NCBI GenBank assembly: GCA_043821725.1
Contig: JBDRCM010000030.1
Coordinates: 1-18,812 of the forward strand
Reading direction: 5' to 3'
DNA from: CAYHSR01 sp043821725
Lineage (GTDB): Bacteria > Patescibacteriota > Patescibacteriia > Magasanikbacterales > GWA2-37-8
DNA length: 18,812 nt
In this document: positions 1 through 6,162 of the stretch, one piece after another
How positions within the stretch are numbered: the first letter of the stretch is position 1
Layout: each line of letters opens with the position of its first letter
Notes under the pieces: model-generated
Databases searched by the model: none
What the model was told of the DNA's origin: nothing
Seen by the model: only the letters and a program-made list of their open reading frames with translations
Made by a program: the position numbers and the translations under genes

Positions 1-1
1 T

Positions 2-1345
2 ATGATTATAAAAAAACAACAATATGGAAAAAAGCCGTTAATAACGGCCGGAGCTGTAATTGATTTTAGGGATAGCTGGCGCATATTCAGAATCATGGCC
101 GAATTTGTGGAGGGCTATGAGTTTTTAGGCAAATTAAGCAATGAAATAACAATTCTCGGGTCAGCCCGCCTGCCAAGCAACAACAAATACTATAAAATAG
201 CCGTGGAGCTCGGAAAAATGCTCGGACGCGCTAAATTTTCAGTGCTTACAGGAGGAGGTCCCGGAATAATGGAGGCTGCCAATAAAGGAGCGTATGAGGG
301 CGGGGGAGAGTCAGCCGGCCTTAATATACAGCTTCCTTTTGAACAAAGAACAAATCCATACGTAAAAAAATCAATTGGCTTCTACTATTTTTTCAGTCGT
401 AAAGTGATGTTAACTTCCCCTGCCAATGCTTTTGTTTTTTTCCCAGGCGGTTTTGGAACTCTGGATGAATTTTTTGAAGTTGTTGATTATATTGAACTTG
501 AATACATGGAAAAAACGCCAATTATTATGGTAGGAAAAGAGTATTGGCAACCAATCGTTGATTTTTTAAGAAAAAAATCATGTAATGAAATAGGATCTAT
601 ACCGGATCAAATTATTGATGGATGGCATATTGTTGAAACGGCTCAAGAGGCGTTTGATCATCTTGCAGACGTTAAGGACAGACCTCATCTATGTCAGCCC
701 GGATCAAAACAGTTATACTGTCAGGGCGGAATTGACTGGCGAATATTTAGAATTATGGCTGAATTGGTTGAGGGTTTTGAGTTTATAGCCAACAATAAGA
801 TGGATGTAACTGTATTTGGCACAAAAAGCATTGATAAATCAAGTGAATATTACAAGGCCGCACACAAGCTTGGACAGGTATTGGCTGAAAATAATCTAAA
901 TGTGGTTACTGGTGGAGGACCGGGCGCAATGGAAGCTGCAAACAAGGGCGCATTTGAACGAGGAGGAAACAGCTTTGGCATTAATATGAAATTTGAACAC
1001 GAAGAAAGGGTAAACGCATATTTGAACAAATCTGCAGGGTTTTATTTTCCGTTTGTTAGAAAGCTTATTATCACATCACCTGCTAAAATGTTTGTCTTTT
1101 TTCCGGGTGGTTTAGGCACGCTCCATCAGCTTTTTGAAATTTTAACGCTTTTGGAAACAAAAAAAATTCAACCGATTCCAATTATTTTGTATGGAAGTAA
1201 ATTTTGGGAGCCTTTATTGGGTGTTATCAATGATCTTTACTTAAATTTTAAGACTATCGGAGCCAGCGATAAAGAGTTGATTACCGTTGTTGACAGCCCT
1301 GAAGTTGTGATAGAAATTTTAAACAGTAAAGAGTCAAAAAGATAA
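2..1345 (+). CDS. Tandem two-domain LOG-family (TIGR00730-like) Rossmann protein
   Basis: Seen: two homologous halves in one 447-residue protein. Each begins with DWRIFRIMAE or a close variant (DSWRIFRIMAE at 24-34, DWRIFRIMAE at 245-254). Each has the nucleotide-binding GGGPG-(I/A)-MEAANKGA (84-97 and 304-317), an RK pair (133-134, 353-354) and a PGG-x-GT motif (148 and 368). The spacing between the halves is exactly 220 residues from start to PGG. Known: LOG proteins are lysine-decarboxylase-like folds, many of them nucleotide-5'-monophosphate phosphoribohydrolases, with catalytic Arg and with Glu in PGGxGTxxE. The first half keeps Glu156; the second reads PGGLGTLHQ, so Glu is Gln376. Inferred: half one is catalytic and half two is structural or ligand-sensing. 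The usual family length is about 180-220 residues, so this is a duplication-fusion. The ATG at base 2 is the first possible start, but only one base precedes it, so an upstream start cannot be excluded. The true substrate is unknown. Confidence 0.9.
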   Translation: MIIKKQQYGKKPLITAGAVIDFRDSWRIFRIMAEFVEGYEFLGKLSNEITILGSARLPSNNKYYKIAVELGKMLGRAKFSVLTGGGPGIMEAANKGAYEGGGESAGLNIQLPFEQRTNPYVKKSIGFYYFFSRKVMLTSPANAFVFFPGGFGTLDEFFEVVDYIELEYMEKTPIIMVGKEYWQPIVDFLRKKSCNEIGSIPDQIIDGWHIVETAQEAFDHLADVKDRPHLCQPGSKQLYCQGGIDWRIFRIMAELVEGFEFIANNKMDVTVFGTKSIDKSSEYYKAAHKLGQVLAENNLNVVTGGGPGAMEAANKGAFERGGNSFGINMKFEHEERVNAYLNKSAGFYFPFVRKLIITSPAKMFVFFPGGLGTLHQLFEILTLLETKKIQPIPIILYGSKFWEPLLGVINDLYLNFKTIGASDKELITVVDSPEVVIEILNSKESKR

Positions 1346-1349
1346 TCCA

Positions 1350-1378
1350 TTGACATTTTTTACGTTTTATTGTATAAT
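1350..1378 (+). promoter_or_regulatory. Consensus sigma-70-type promoter for rplU
   Basis: TTGACA at 1350-1355 and TATAAT at 1373-1378 are separated by 17 bases, a perfect match to the housekeeping consensus. It begins four bases after the stop of the LOG gene, so rplU has its own transcription start at about 1385 and a leader of about 180 nt. Confidence 0.85.
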
Positions 1379-1383
1379 TTTGT

Positions 1384-1484
1384 AGCGTTTGAACTCATAT
1401 TAAGTTTCGCCACTATGTCATCCTGAGCCCTTCGCTACGCTCGAGGATAAACTCCGCGAAGGATGACATACATATTTCAACGCT
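1384..1484. repeat. Long nested palindrome (dispersed-repeat-like) in the rplU leader
   Basis: The core arms TATGTCATCCT (1414-1424) and AGGATGACATA (1460-1470) are perfect reverse complements. Outer arms AGCGTT-T-GAA (1384-1393) and TTCAACGCT (1476-1484) pair with one bulged base. The inside carries CCTTCGCTACGCTCGAGG-like sequence, resembling the intergenic palindromes of GTCATCCTGAGC...GAAGGATGAC type that I know from many bacterial genomes (recalled, not searched). Its left edge falls at the predicted rplU transcription start, so it would form the first 100 nt of that leader RNA. No T-tract follows, so it is not an intrinsic terminator. A second small hairpin, GTTATTT/AAATAAC, follows at 1486-1505. 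Confidence 0.7.
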
Positions 1485-1564
1485 TGTTATTTGGCTAAAA
1501 ATAACACACTACATTAAATAACCTACAATGAGTTCTATATTATCAGCCCATTAAAGCAAAAAAT

Positions 1565-1873
1565 ATGATTGCCATAATTGAAACAGGAGGAAAACAATAT
1601 TTGATTAAAAGCAACGAGCTTCTAAAAATCGAAAAATTAGGCGCCAATAAAGGCGATAAAATCGTTTTTGACAAAGTTCTGCTTACTGCCAAAGATGACG
1701 GCAGTGACGTTAAGCTGGGCGCCCCTTATTTGGAAGGGATCTCAATTGACGCAACCTGTGAAAAACAGGGAAGAAGCCGAAAAATAAGAGTCGGGAAGTT
1801 CAAGCGTAAAACGCGATATAGCAGAGTTCATGGACATCGCCAGCACTTTACTCAAGTTAAGATAAGCGCATAA
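1565..1873 (+). CDS. rplU: Large ribosomal subunit protein bL21
   Basis: The 102-residue product matches bL21 throughout. It starts MIAIIETGGKQY, has the central GAPYLEG segment, a basic KFKRKTRYSR stretch near 78-87, and the family signature GHRQHFT (90-96) near the C terminus. bL21 binds 23S rRNA in the large ribosomal subunit. Length is normal for the family (about 100-105). The ATG at 1565 is the natural start because ETGGKQY aligns at the expected position; no good Shine-Dalgarno precedes it. It has its own strong promoter (1350-1378) and its own terminator (1888-1925). The usual partner rpmA (bL27) does not follow; the next gene is on the other strand. Whether rpmA lies elsewhere cannot be seen here. 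Confidence 0.97.
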   Translation: MIAIIETGGKQYLIKSNELLKIEKLGANKGDKIVFDKVLLTAKDDGSDVKLGAPYLEGISIDATCEKQGRSRKIRVGKFKRKTRYSRVHGHRQHFTQVKISA

Positions 1874-1887
1874 AGAACGAAAATATT

Positions 1888-1925
1888 AAAAATCCCCGCT
1901 AAATTATTTGTATGGGGATTTTTTT
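1888..1925 (+). terminator. Intrinsic terminator after rplU, probably bidirectional
   Basis: AAAAATCCCC (1888-1897) pairs with GGGGATTTTT (1914-1923) across a 16-base loop and runs into a T-tract. The A-tract on the left gives a U-tract for the opposite strand, so it can also end the dnaB-ybaB-recR transcript. Confidence 0.85.
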
Positions 1926-1984
1926 AATTCGAGTTTGGTATGGTAAACAAAGCACCATCATTTAGGGTTCCTGCTCTTGATATT

Positions 1985-2578
1985 TCAAGACCTATTCTTC
2001 AATGATTCAGCCAATGTTGTTTCATCAGCATACTGCAGGTCGCTGTTGATCGGAAGACCGCGCGCGAGCCGAGTTATCTTGATGTTTTTGTTTTTTGAAG
2101 AAATAATTTTACGCGCATACATCATTGTAATTTCGCCTTGCATATCAGGATTTAAAGCCAGAATAACTTCTTTAATTTTTTTGTCTTTTTCAATTCTTGA
2201 GACAAGCTCTTTGATTTTTACCTTGTCAGTTTCCTGATAATCCGCATCAATAAGCCCTCTCATTACAAAATACAGGCCGTTATACTTTCCTGTGCTTTCA
2301 ATAACCTGCAAATCTTGCGGCTCTGCAACAACGCAAAGCACGCTTTTGTCTCTACGCAAGTCAGAACAAATTTTACATGGATCACAGTCATCAAAATCCC
2401 AGCACAGAGAACAGCTCTTTATATTTTTAATAAGGTTACTAAGCGCAAGTATGAGAGTGGCAACTTCTTTTTTACCGGATTTGAGCAGATAAAAAACATA
2501 TCTTTCAGCTGCACGCTGTCCCACAGTCGGCAGTTTTTTAAAAGCTGAAATTAATTTTGTTATTGATTCTGAATACAT
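1985..2578 (-). CDS. recR: Recombination mediator protein RecR
   Basis: The 197-residue product has RecR domains in order: a helix-hairpin-helix with LPTVGQRAAER (16-26), a four-cysteine zinc finger (C56, C59, C68, C71, with extra C65), and a Toprim domain starting LCVVAEPQDL (81-90). A C-terminal ARGLP..SDLQYADETTLAESL segment corresponds to the usual RGLPxGxDLEYAD. RecR works with RecF/RecO to load RecA on gapped DNA. Length is normal (about 200). Divergent points: the conserved SPLDGIGP loop after GLYFVM is replaced by unrelated sequence, and the usual VEGE of the Toprim core reads MQGE. The ATG at 2578 lies 8 bases after the ybaB stop, so it is the last gene of a dnaB-ybaB-recR unit. The ybaB-recR pairing is classic. 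Stop is TGA. Confidence 0.93.
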   Translation of the reverse strand: MYSESITKLISAFKKLPTVGQRAAERYVFYLLKSGKKEVATLILALSNLIKNIKSCSLCWDFDDCDPCKICSDLRRDKSVLCVVAEPQDLQVIESTGKYNGLYFVMRGLIDADYQETDKVKIKELVSRIEKDKKIKEVILALNPDMQGEITMMYARKIISSKNKNIKITRLARGLPINSDLQYADETTLAESLKNRS

Positions 2579-2586
2579 TGTGAAAT

Positions 2587-2886
2587 TTACTTAATTCCTG
2601 GCATATTAAATCCACCCATTTCCTGCATTTTGCTAGCCATGACCCGTTGCATTTTTTTAAGGGCTTCGTCATGAGCATCTTTAATATTTTCTTGTAGCTT
2701 TGCCTTGCTTGACACATTCATCAAATCGTCGTCAATGGCAAGGCCTGCTATTTTTAAATTACCATCCATTGTTAAGGCAACCCCGCCTTTGTTTGTGGTA
2801 ATTGATTGGTCAGCCATGGCATTCTGCATTTTTTTCCCTTGTTGGCGAAGATCCTTAAACTGTTTTAATTTAGATAGAACTGGCAT
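2587..2886 (-). CDS. ybaB: YbaB/EbfC-family nucleoid-associated protein
   Basis: The product starts MPVLSKLKQFKDLRQQGKKM, the amphipathic N-terminal helix typical of YbaB/EbfC. The middle strands fit VALTMDGNLKIAGLAIDDDL, and a second long helix ends KKMQRVMASKMQEMGG. Known family role: a small dimeric DNA-binding protein, usually encoded just before recR. I chose the ATG at 2884-2886 (99 residues). A TTG at 2917-2919 would add eleven residues (MSDKRSDNINN), but that stretch is mostly a GAGCG-ACAAA-CGCTC hairpin (2903-2917) and not family-like. Neither start has a Shine-Dalgarno. It sits between dnaB (stop 2940) and recR (8 bases downstream). Confidence 0.88.
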   Translation of the reverse strand: MPVLSKLKQFKDLRQQGKKMQNAMADQSITTNKGGVALTMDGNLKIAGLAIDDDLMNVSSKAKLQENIKDAHDEALKKMQRVMASKMQEMGGFNMPGIK

Positions 2887-2918
2887 ATTATTTATATTAT
2901 CTGAGCGTTTGTCGCTCA

Positions 2919-2948
2919 ATTATTTAAACAGGCGATTATTTAAACAGG
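2919..2948. repeat. Tandem 16-base duplication at the dnaB 3' end
   Basis: ATTATTTAAACAGG occurs at 2919-2932 and again at 2935-2948, a 16-base period. The right copy contains the dnaB stop codon and last codon; the left copy lies in the dnaB-ybaB spacer, next to the alternative TTG start of ybaB. It looks like a recent slippage or duplication event. Confidence 0.75.
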
Positions 2949-4442
2949 TGGTATTGGCATGTTAATGGCGCCGGCACCTGCAAAAGCCGATTTTGGCTTA
3001 AGTTCATGTGCATTTGGATTAGAAGGCGCAACAGTTTTTTGTTTACTTAAACTTCTGAATGATGCGCGAGGTTCATCAAAGAAAAGTTTAATCATTCCTG
3101 TAGGTCCATTTCTGTGTTTTGCCACATGCAGTTCAGCGATGTACCGCTCATCAGGCGAAATATCTTCCTGCCTATAGTTTCTATCCACTGCTTTACGGTA
3201 AATGAACATCACAACATCTGCATCCTGCTCAATGGATCCTGACTCGCGTAAATGAGATAGTTTTGGAATAGCTGGTTTGCTTTGTTCAGTAACTCTGGAC
3301 AACTGTGAAAGAGCTAGAACAGGCACATTAAGCTCGCGCGCGATTCCTTTTAGACCTCTGGTTATTTCTGCAACTTCTTGAACTCTGCTTTCACTGCCTG
3401 ACCGGCTTTCCATCAGTTGCAAATAGTCAACCACTATAAGACCCAAACCATGTTCCATTTGGAGGCGTCTTGCTTTTGTTCTAATTTGCGTAATATGCAC
3501 ATTGGGGGTGTCATCAATGAAAATAGGGGATTCTGAAAGAACGCCCATTGCGTGGCCAATGCGTGGAAAATCATCATCTTCAGGCCTTTCACTTAATCGT
3601 CCTGTTCTCATGCGCCATAAATCAACATTTGCTTCTGCACAAAGTAGGCGATCAACTAATTGTTCTTTTGACATTTCTAATGAAAACAGGCCAGTTGAAA
3701 TCTTGAGCTTGGCTCCTATGTGACGGATCATATCAAGAGCAAGAGATGTTTTTCCAACTGACGGACGAGCCGCAAGTATTAGCAAATCAGATTTTTGTAA
3801 TCCTGCGAGCAAATTATCAAGTTCAGGAAATCCAGTTGGTATGCCTCTAAGCTGACCCTTGTTTTTATGCAGTTCATCAATGCGGTCAAATGCCTCTGAA
3901 AGCACACTGCGGATCGGAGTAAAATTTTGTTTTAAATAATTTTTAGATACTCCATACAAGTGCTGTTGAGCTTTATCTAAAAGGCCTTCAATTTCATCCT
4001 GCTCATCATAGCCAAGTCGCATTATTTCGTGAGATGCCCTTAAAAGACGGCGTCTTGTTGCTTTTTTGTGAACTATTGCGGCATACTGAGCCGCATGTGC
4101 CGCAGTTGGCACTGCATTTGCCAATGAGGCAATATATTGCTGACCTCCAGCTTGTTCCAGCTGGCTTTTTTCAGCAAGGCGATTGCTTACAGTAAGCAAA
4201 TCAATTGGCTCATTTTTTTCATACAATTCCACCACCACAGTATATATAACTTCATGCGCTTTTTTATAGAAATCTTCAGATGAAACAACATCGCCTACTT
4301 TAATCATTGAATCTTTATCAAGCAAAATAGAGCCAATAAGGGATTTTTCCGCTTCTAAGCTTTGAGGAGGTATTTTATCAATTTGTTGCGGTTGTTCTTC
4401 CATAATTAATTCAAGCAATTTATGCCTTAATTCGCTCGTCAT
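2940..4442 (-). CDS. dnaB: Replicative DNA helicase DnaB
   Basis: The 500-residue product is a full-length DnaB. The N-terminal domain (about 23-130) starts PPQSLEAEKSLIGSILLD, followed by a linker helix region. The RecA-like C-terminal domain has GIPTGFPELDNLLAGLQKSD (200-219), Walker A ARPSVGKTS (225-233), Walker B LIVVDYLQLM (335-344), ALSQLSR (377-383), LRESGSIEQDAD (398-409) and AKHRNGPTG (441-449), which includes the arginine-finger region. It unwinds DNA at the replication fork as a hexamer. The last 35 residues are low-complexity and end in PIPPV. I kept the ATG at 4442; a later ATG (4401-4403, residue 14) is possible, and neither has a clear Shine-Dalgarno. First gene of the dnaB-ybaB-recR unit, with its own promoter at 4477-4505. 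Confidence 0.97.
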   Translation of the reverse strand: MTSELRHKLLELIMEEQPQQIDKIPPQSLEAEKSLIGSILLDKDSMIKVGDVVSSEDFYKKAHEVIYTVVVELYEKNEPIDLLTVSNRLAEKSQLEQAGGQQYIASLANAVPTAAHAAQYAAIVHKKATRRRLLRASHEIMRLGYDEQDEIEGLLDKAQQHLYGVSKNYLKQNFTPIRSVLSEAFDRIDELHKNKGQLRGIPTGFPELDNLLAGLQKSDLLILAARPSVGKTSLALDMIRHIGAKLKISTGLFSLEMSKEQLVDRLLCAEANVDLWRMRTGRLSERPEDDDFPRIGHAMGVLSESPIFIDDTPNVHITQIRTKARRLQMEHGLGLIVVDYLQLMESRSGSESRVQEVAEITRGLKGIARELNVPVLALSQLSRVTEQSKPAIPKLSHLRESGSIEQDADVVMFIYRKAVDRNYRQEDISPDERYIAELHVAKHRNGPTGMIKLFFDEPRASFRSLSKQKTVAPSNPNAHELKPKSAFAGAGAINMPIPPV

Positions 4443-4452
4443 TTTGCGAGCG
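4433..4452 (-). promoter_or_regulatory. Hairpin presenting the dnaB start codon in its loop
   Basis: In the mRNA, CGCTCG (4452-4447) and CGAGCG (4438-4433) form a perfect six-pair GC-rich stem whose eight-base loop, CAAAATGA, contains the ATG of dnaB. It could modulate initiation or favour the downstream ATG. Function is inferred; only the pairing is seen. Confidence 0.4.
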
Positions 4453-4476
4453 CTATTTTATGTATATTTTAAATGT

Positions 4477-4505
4477 ATTTTATATAAATTTTATGTTAAG
4501 TGCAA
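4477..4505 (-). promoter_or_regulatory. Probable dnaB promoter
   Basis: On the minus strand TTGCAC (4505-4500), 17 bases, TAAAAT (4482-4477). It lies just upstream of dnaB and just beyond a terminator that insulates it from the next unit. The surrounding sequence is very AT-rich, so the -10 choice is approximate. Confidence 0.5.
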
Positions 4506-4541
4506 GGCATAGTGGGGAGGGCATAGGGATAAATTGTGAAC

Positions 4542-4567
4542 AAAAAAACCTCTGAATATTTTCAGAG
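4542..4567 (-). terminator. Intrinsic terminator of the 4919-4542 transcript
   Basis: On the minus strand CTCTGAA (4567-4561) pairs with TTCAGAG (4556-4550) across a four-base loop, then GG and seven Ts (4548-4542). The stronger T-tract is on the minus strand, which means a transcript arrives from the right, where no long ORF exists. Confidence 0.8.
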
Positions 4568-4715
4568 ATTTTTATATCCTTCTCATCCCTATTTTAACGG
4601 CAATTTAATTCATTTGTTTTAGTGGCTTTTGTCGGTAAAATAGGGTTGAGATGAGAAGGATGGGGAAAAGGAAGCTTCATCTCGACCTTGGTGTGGGGAT
4701 TGGGGCATGTAAGTA

Positions 4716-4877
4716 CTACTTGGTCTCGATGATACTGAGACATCCTCGCTTGTATTCTCTTATGAACGCGTCATTCGCGCTCACAAGAATATAATTGTGG
4801 TTTCGTAGCCAGTCGGCTCTCCGAGCCCGAAAAGCTTGTTTAAAGATCCGAATAAACATTACTACGTCTCTTATCAT
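4716..4877 (-). CDS. Possible small basic protein, 53 residues, unknown
   Basis: An ATG at 4875-4877 opens a 53-codon frame ending in TAG at 4716. It is preceded by AAAGGGTGAGAGA, in which GGTGA matches the extended Shine-Dalgarno with suitable spacing, unusual in this window where most genes have none. The product starts MIRDVVMFIRIFKQAFRARR: an amphipathic, Arg-rich N-terminal helix-like stretch, no signal peptide and no cysteine pair. I do not recognise a family. About half of its codons end in G or C, well above neighbouring genes, and the strongest stem-loop of the region (4757-4789) lies inside it. That pattern fits RNA structure as well as it fits coding. It sits alone between a promoter and a terminator. 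Confidence 0.35.
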   Translation of the reverse strand: MIRDVVMFIRIFKQAFRARRADWLRNHNYILVSANDAFIREYKRGCLSIIETK

Positions 4878-4925
4878 TCTCTCACCCTTTCTTTTTTTTG
4901 TTGAATTGTCTTACTTCAATTAAAT

Positions 4926-4954
4926 ATAATAGCACATTTTTTGTAATTTGTCAA
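4926..4954 (-). promoter_or_regulatory. Extended -10 promoter of the 4919-4542 transcript
   Basis: On the minus strand TTGACA (4954-4949), 17 bases, TATTAT (4931-4926), with TGC directly before the -10 (extended -10). The start would be near 4919. A second TTGACAAATTA copy lies about 24 bases further upstream. Confidence 0.75.
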
Positions 4955-5024
4955 GATTACGCATTAATTTGTCAAACCAAAGTTAAAATGTCATAGTTTA
5001 AGTGAAGTTAAAGCACTTTATTTT

Positions 5025-5053
5025 TTGACCTAAATAAGCAATAAACAGATAAT
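5025..5053 (+). promoter_or_regulatory. Probable dus promoter
   Basis: TTGACC (5025-5030), 17 bases, GATAAT (5048-5053). The start would be near 5060, giving a leader of about 110 nt. In that leader TTGGCCATA (5067-5075) can pair with TATGGTCAA (5119-5127), with one G-U. No longer ORF lies in the leader. Confidence 0.6.
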
Positions 5054-5172
5054 AATAATTGATTTATTGGCCATAAGAAGGTAGAATATCCGCAAGAAAA
5101 GTTAAATAGAATAACCAATATGGTCAAAAGCGAATTTGGCGCCAGTGTTAAAAAACATTACCGGTTCATAAT

Positions 5173-6162
5173 ATGCCAATCCCTGAATTAATAAAATCAA
5201 AAAAACCAATAATAGCCCTTGCTCCAATGGCTGATTACACTGATAATCCCTTTTGTGAAATCTGCCGCGCAGTTTCCGGGCAAAATTTTATTATATTCAG
5301 AGAAATGGTCAGCGCTCAGGCAATAATGCGCTCAAATCCAAAGACATTAAAGATGTGTGAATTTGCCAATAATCAAAGACCTATAATAATTCAGCTATTT
5401 GGGTCAGATCCTGAAGTTATTGCGAGCGCAACGCGCATTATATCAGACAAATATAAGCCAGACGGTATTGATATAAATATGGGTTGTCCTGTTCCAAAAA
5501 TAGCAAATAAATCCGGCTCTGGAGCCGGGTTAATGAAAAATCCTGATTTGGCAAGCAAAATAATCAAGGCAGTAAGAAAAAAGAATCCAAATTTTTTTTT
5601 ATCTGTTAAGACTCGGCTTGGATGGAGCGACAAACAAGAAATATTAAAATTCGCCTTAATTATTGAATCTGCAGGTGCTGATCTTTTAACCATACACGCT
5701 AGAACAAAACAACAAGGATATAGTGGCAATGCCGATTGGAACGTAATATTGGCAGTTAAAAAAAATTTGCGTATTCCAATACTAGCAAATGGAGATATTA
5801 ATAGCCCGGAAAAAATCAATCAATGCCTGCAACAGACAAATGCAAACGGCGTTATGATAGGAAGAGGCGCATTAGGAGCGCCTTGGCTTCTTGCAGGCAA
5901 GAGCCATAATGATTTTTCAATTGAAGAAAAAATAGGTATAATTAAAAAACATGCTGTTTTGCATGTTGCGCATTATGGAGAAAAAGGCATTATTTCATTT
6001 AGAAAACACTTGATGTGGTATTTGAAGTCAGACAGAATTAACTGTCTGACCGGCCTTGGGCAATTAAGGGCGAAAATGTCAAGAATACAAAGTTTGAGTG
6101 AGTTGGAAGAAGCGCTTGATCTTTTAACAATTGTTCCAAGTCGTTGTAAATTCGATGGTTGA
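5173..6162 (+). CDS. dus: tRNA-dihydrouridine synthase (DusB-like)
   Basis: The 329-residue product is a flavoprotein TIM barrel of the Dus family, which reduces uridine to dihydrouridine in the tRNA D-loop using FMN and NAD(P)H. Motifs in order: ALAPMADYTDNPFCEICRA (15-33, usual APMAGVTDxxFR); QLFGSDP (74-80); DINMGCPVPKI (100-110) with catalytic Cys105; KSGSGAGLM (113-121); SVKTRLGW; TIHARTKQQGYSGNADW with the FMN/tRNA-contacting H and R; ILANGDI; GVMIGRGALGAPWL (phosphate binding); and RKHLMWY. Length is normal. The subfamily (DusB versus others) is not certain. ATG at 5173 chosen because the first strand begins soon after; there is no Shine-Dalgarno. It has its own promoter. Its last 39 bases overlap the 3' end of the convergent gene at 6124-6477. 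Stop is TGA. Confidence 0.94.
   Translation: MPIPELIKSKKPIIALAPMADYTDNPFCEICRAVSGQNFIIFREMVSAQAIMRSNPKTLKMCEFANNQRPIIIQLFGSDPEVIASATRIISDKYKPDGIDINMGCPVPKIANKSGSGAGLMKNPDLASKIIKAVRKKNPNFFLSVKTRLGWSDKQEILKFALIIESAGADLLTIHARTKQQGYSGNADWNVILAVKKNLRIPILANGDINSPEKINQCLQQTNANGVMIGRGALGAPWLLAGKSHNDFSIEEKIGIIKKHAVLHVAHYGEKGIISFRKHLMWYLKSDRINCLTGLGQLRAKMSRIQSLSELEEALDLLTIVPSRCKFDG

Larger units (their letters stand above)
4542..4919 (-). ncRNA. Candidate structured transcript of about 375 nt, family unknown
   Basis: Bounded by an extended -10 promoter (4926-4954) and an intrinsic terminator (4542-4567), both on the minus strand. Inside are two strong stem-loops. Arms 4776-4789 and 4757-4770 give 14 contiguous pairs (three G-U) around a five-base loop. 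Arms 4636-4661 and 4576-4596 give 21 pairs with one five-base bulge and a 39-base loop. A smaller CGGGCTC/GAGCCG hairpin lies near 4814-4829. The stretch is visibly more GC-rich than its flanks, as expected for structured RNA in an AT-rich genome. I looked for tmRNA (tRNA-like ends, tag reading frame) and for RNase P conserved blocks and saw neither. It also contains a 53-codon ORF with a plausible ribosome site, so it may be an mRNA, an RNA gene, or both. Confidence 0.5.

Noticed and set aside
1384..1505. Hairpins after the LOG gene as its terminator
   Set aside because: No T-tract follows either hairpin, and a consensus promoter sits between the LOG stop and the first hairpin.
4542..4919. 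tmRNA or RNase P RNA as identity of the orphan transcript
   Set aside because: Size fits, but there are no tRNA-like ends or tag frame, and none of the conserved RNase P blocks can be seen on the minus strand.
5120..5191. Short ORF of 23 codons in the dus leader overlapping the dus start
   Set aside because: No ribosome site and too short to separate from chance.
5391..5819. 142-codon minus-strand ORF
   Set aside because: Shadow of dus; the sense strand carries the conserved Dus motifs.
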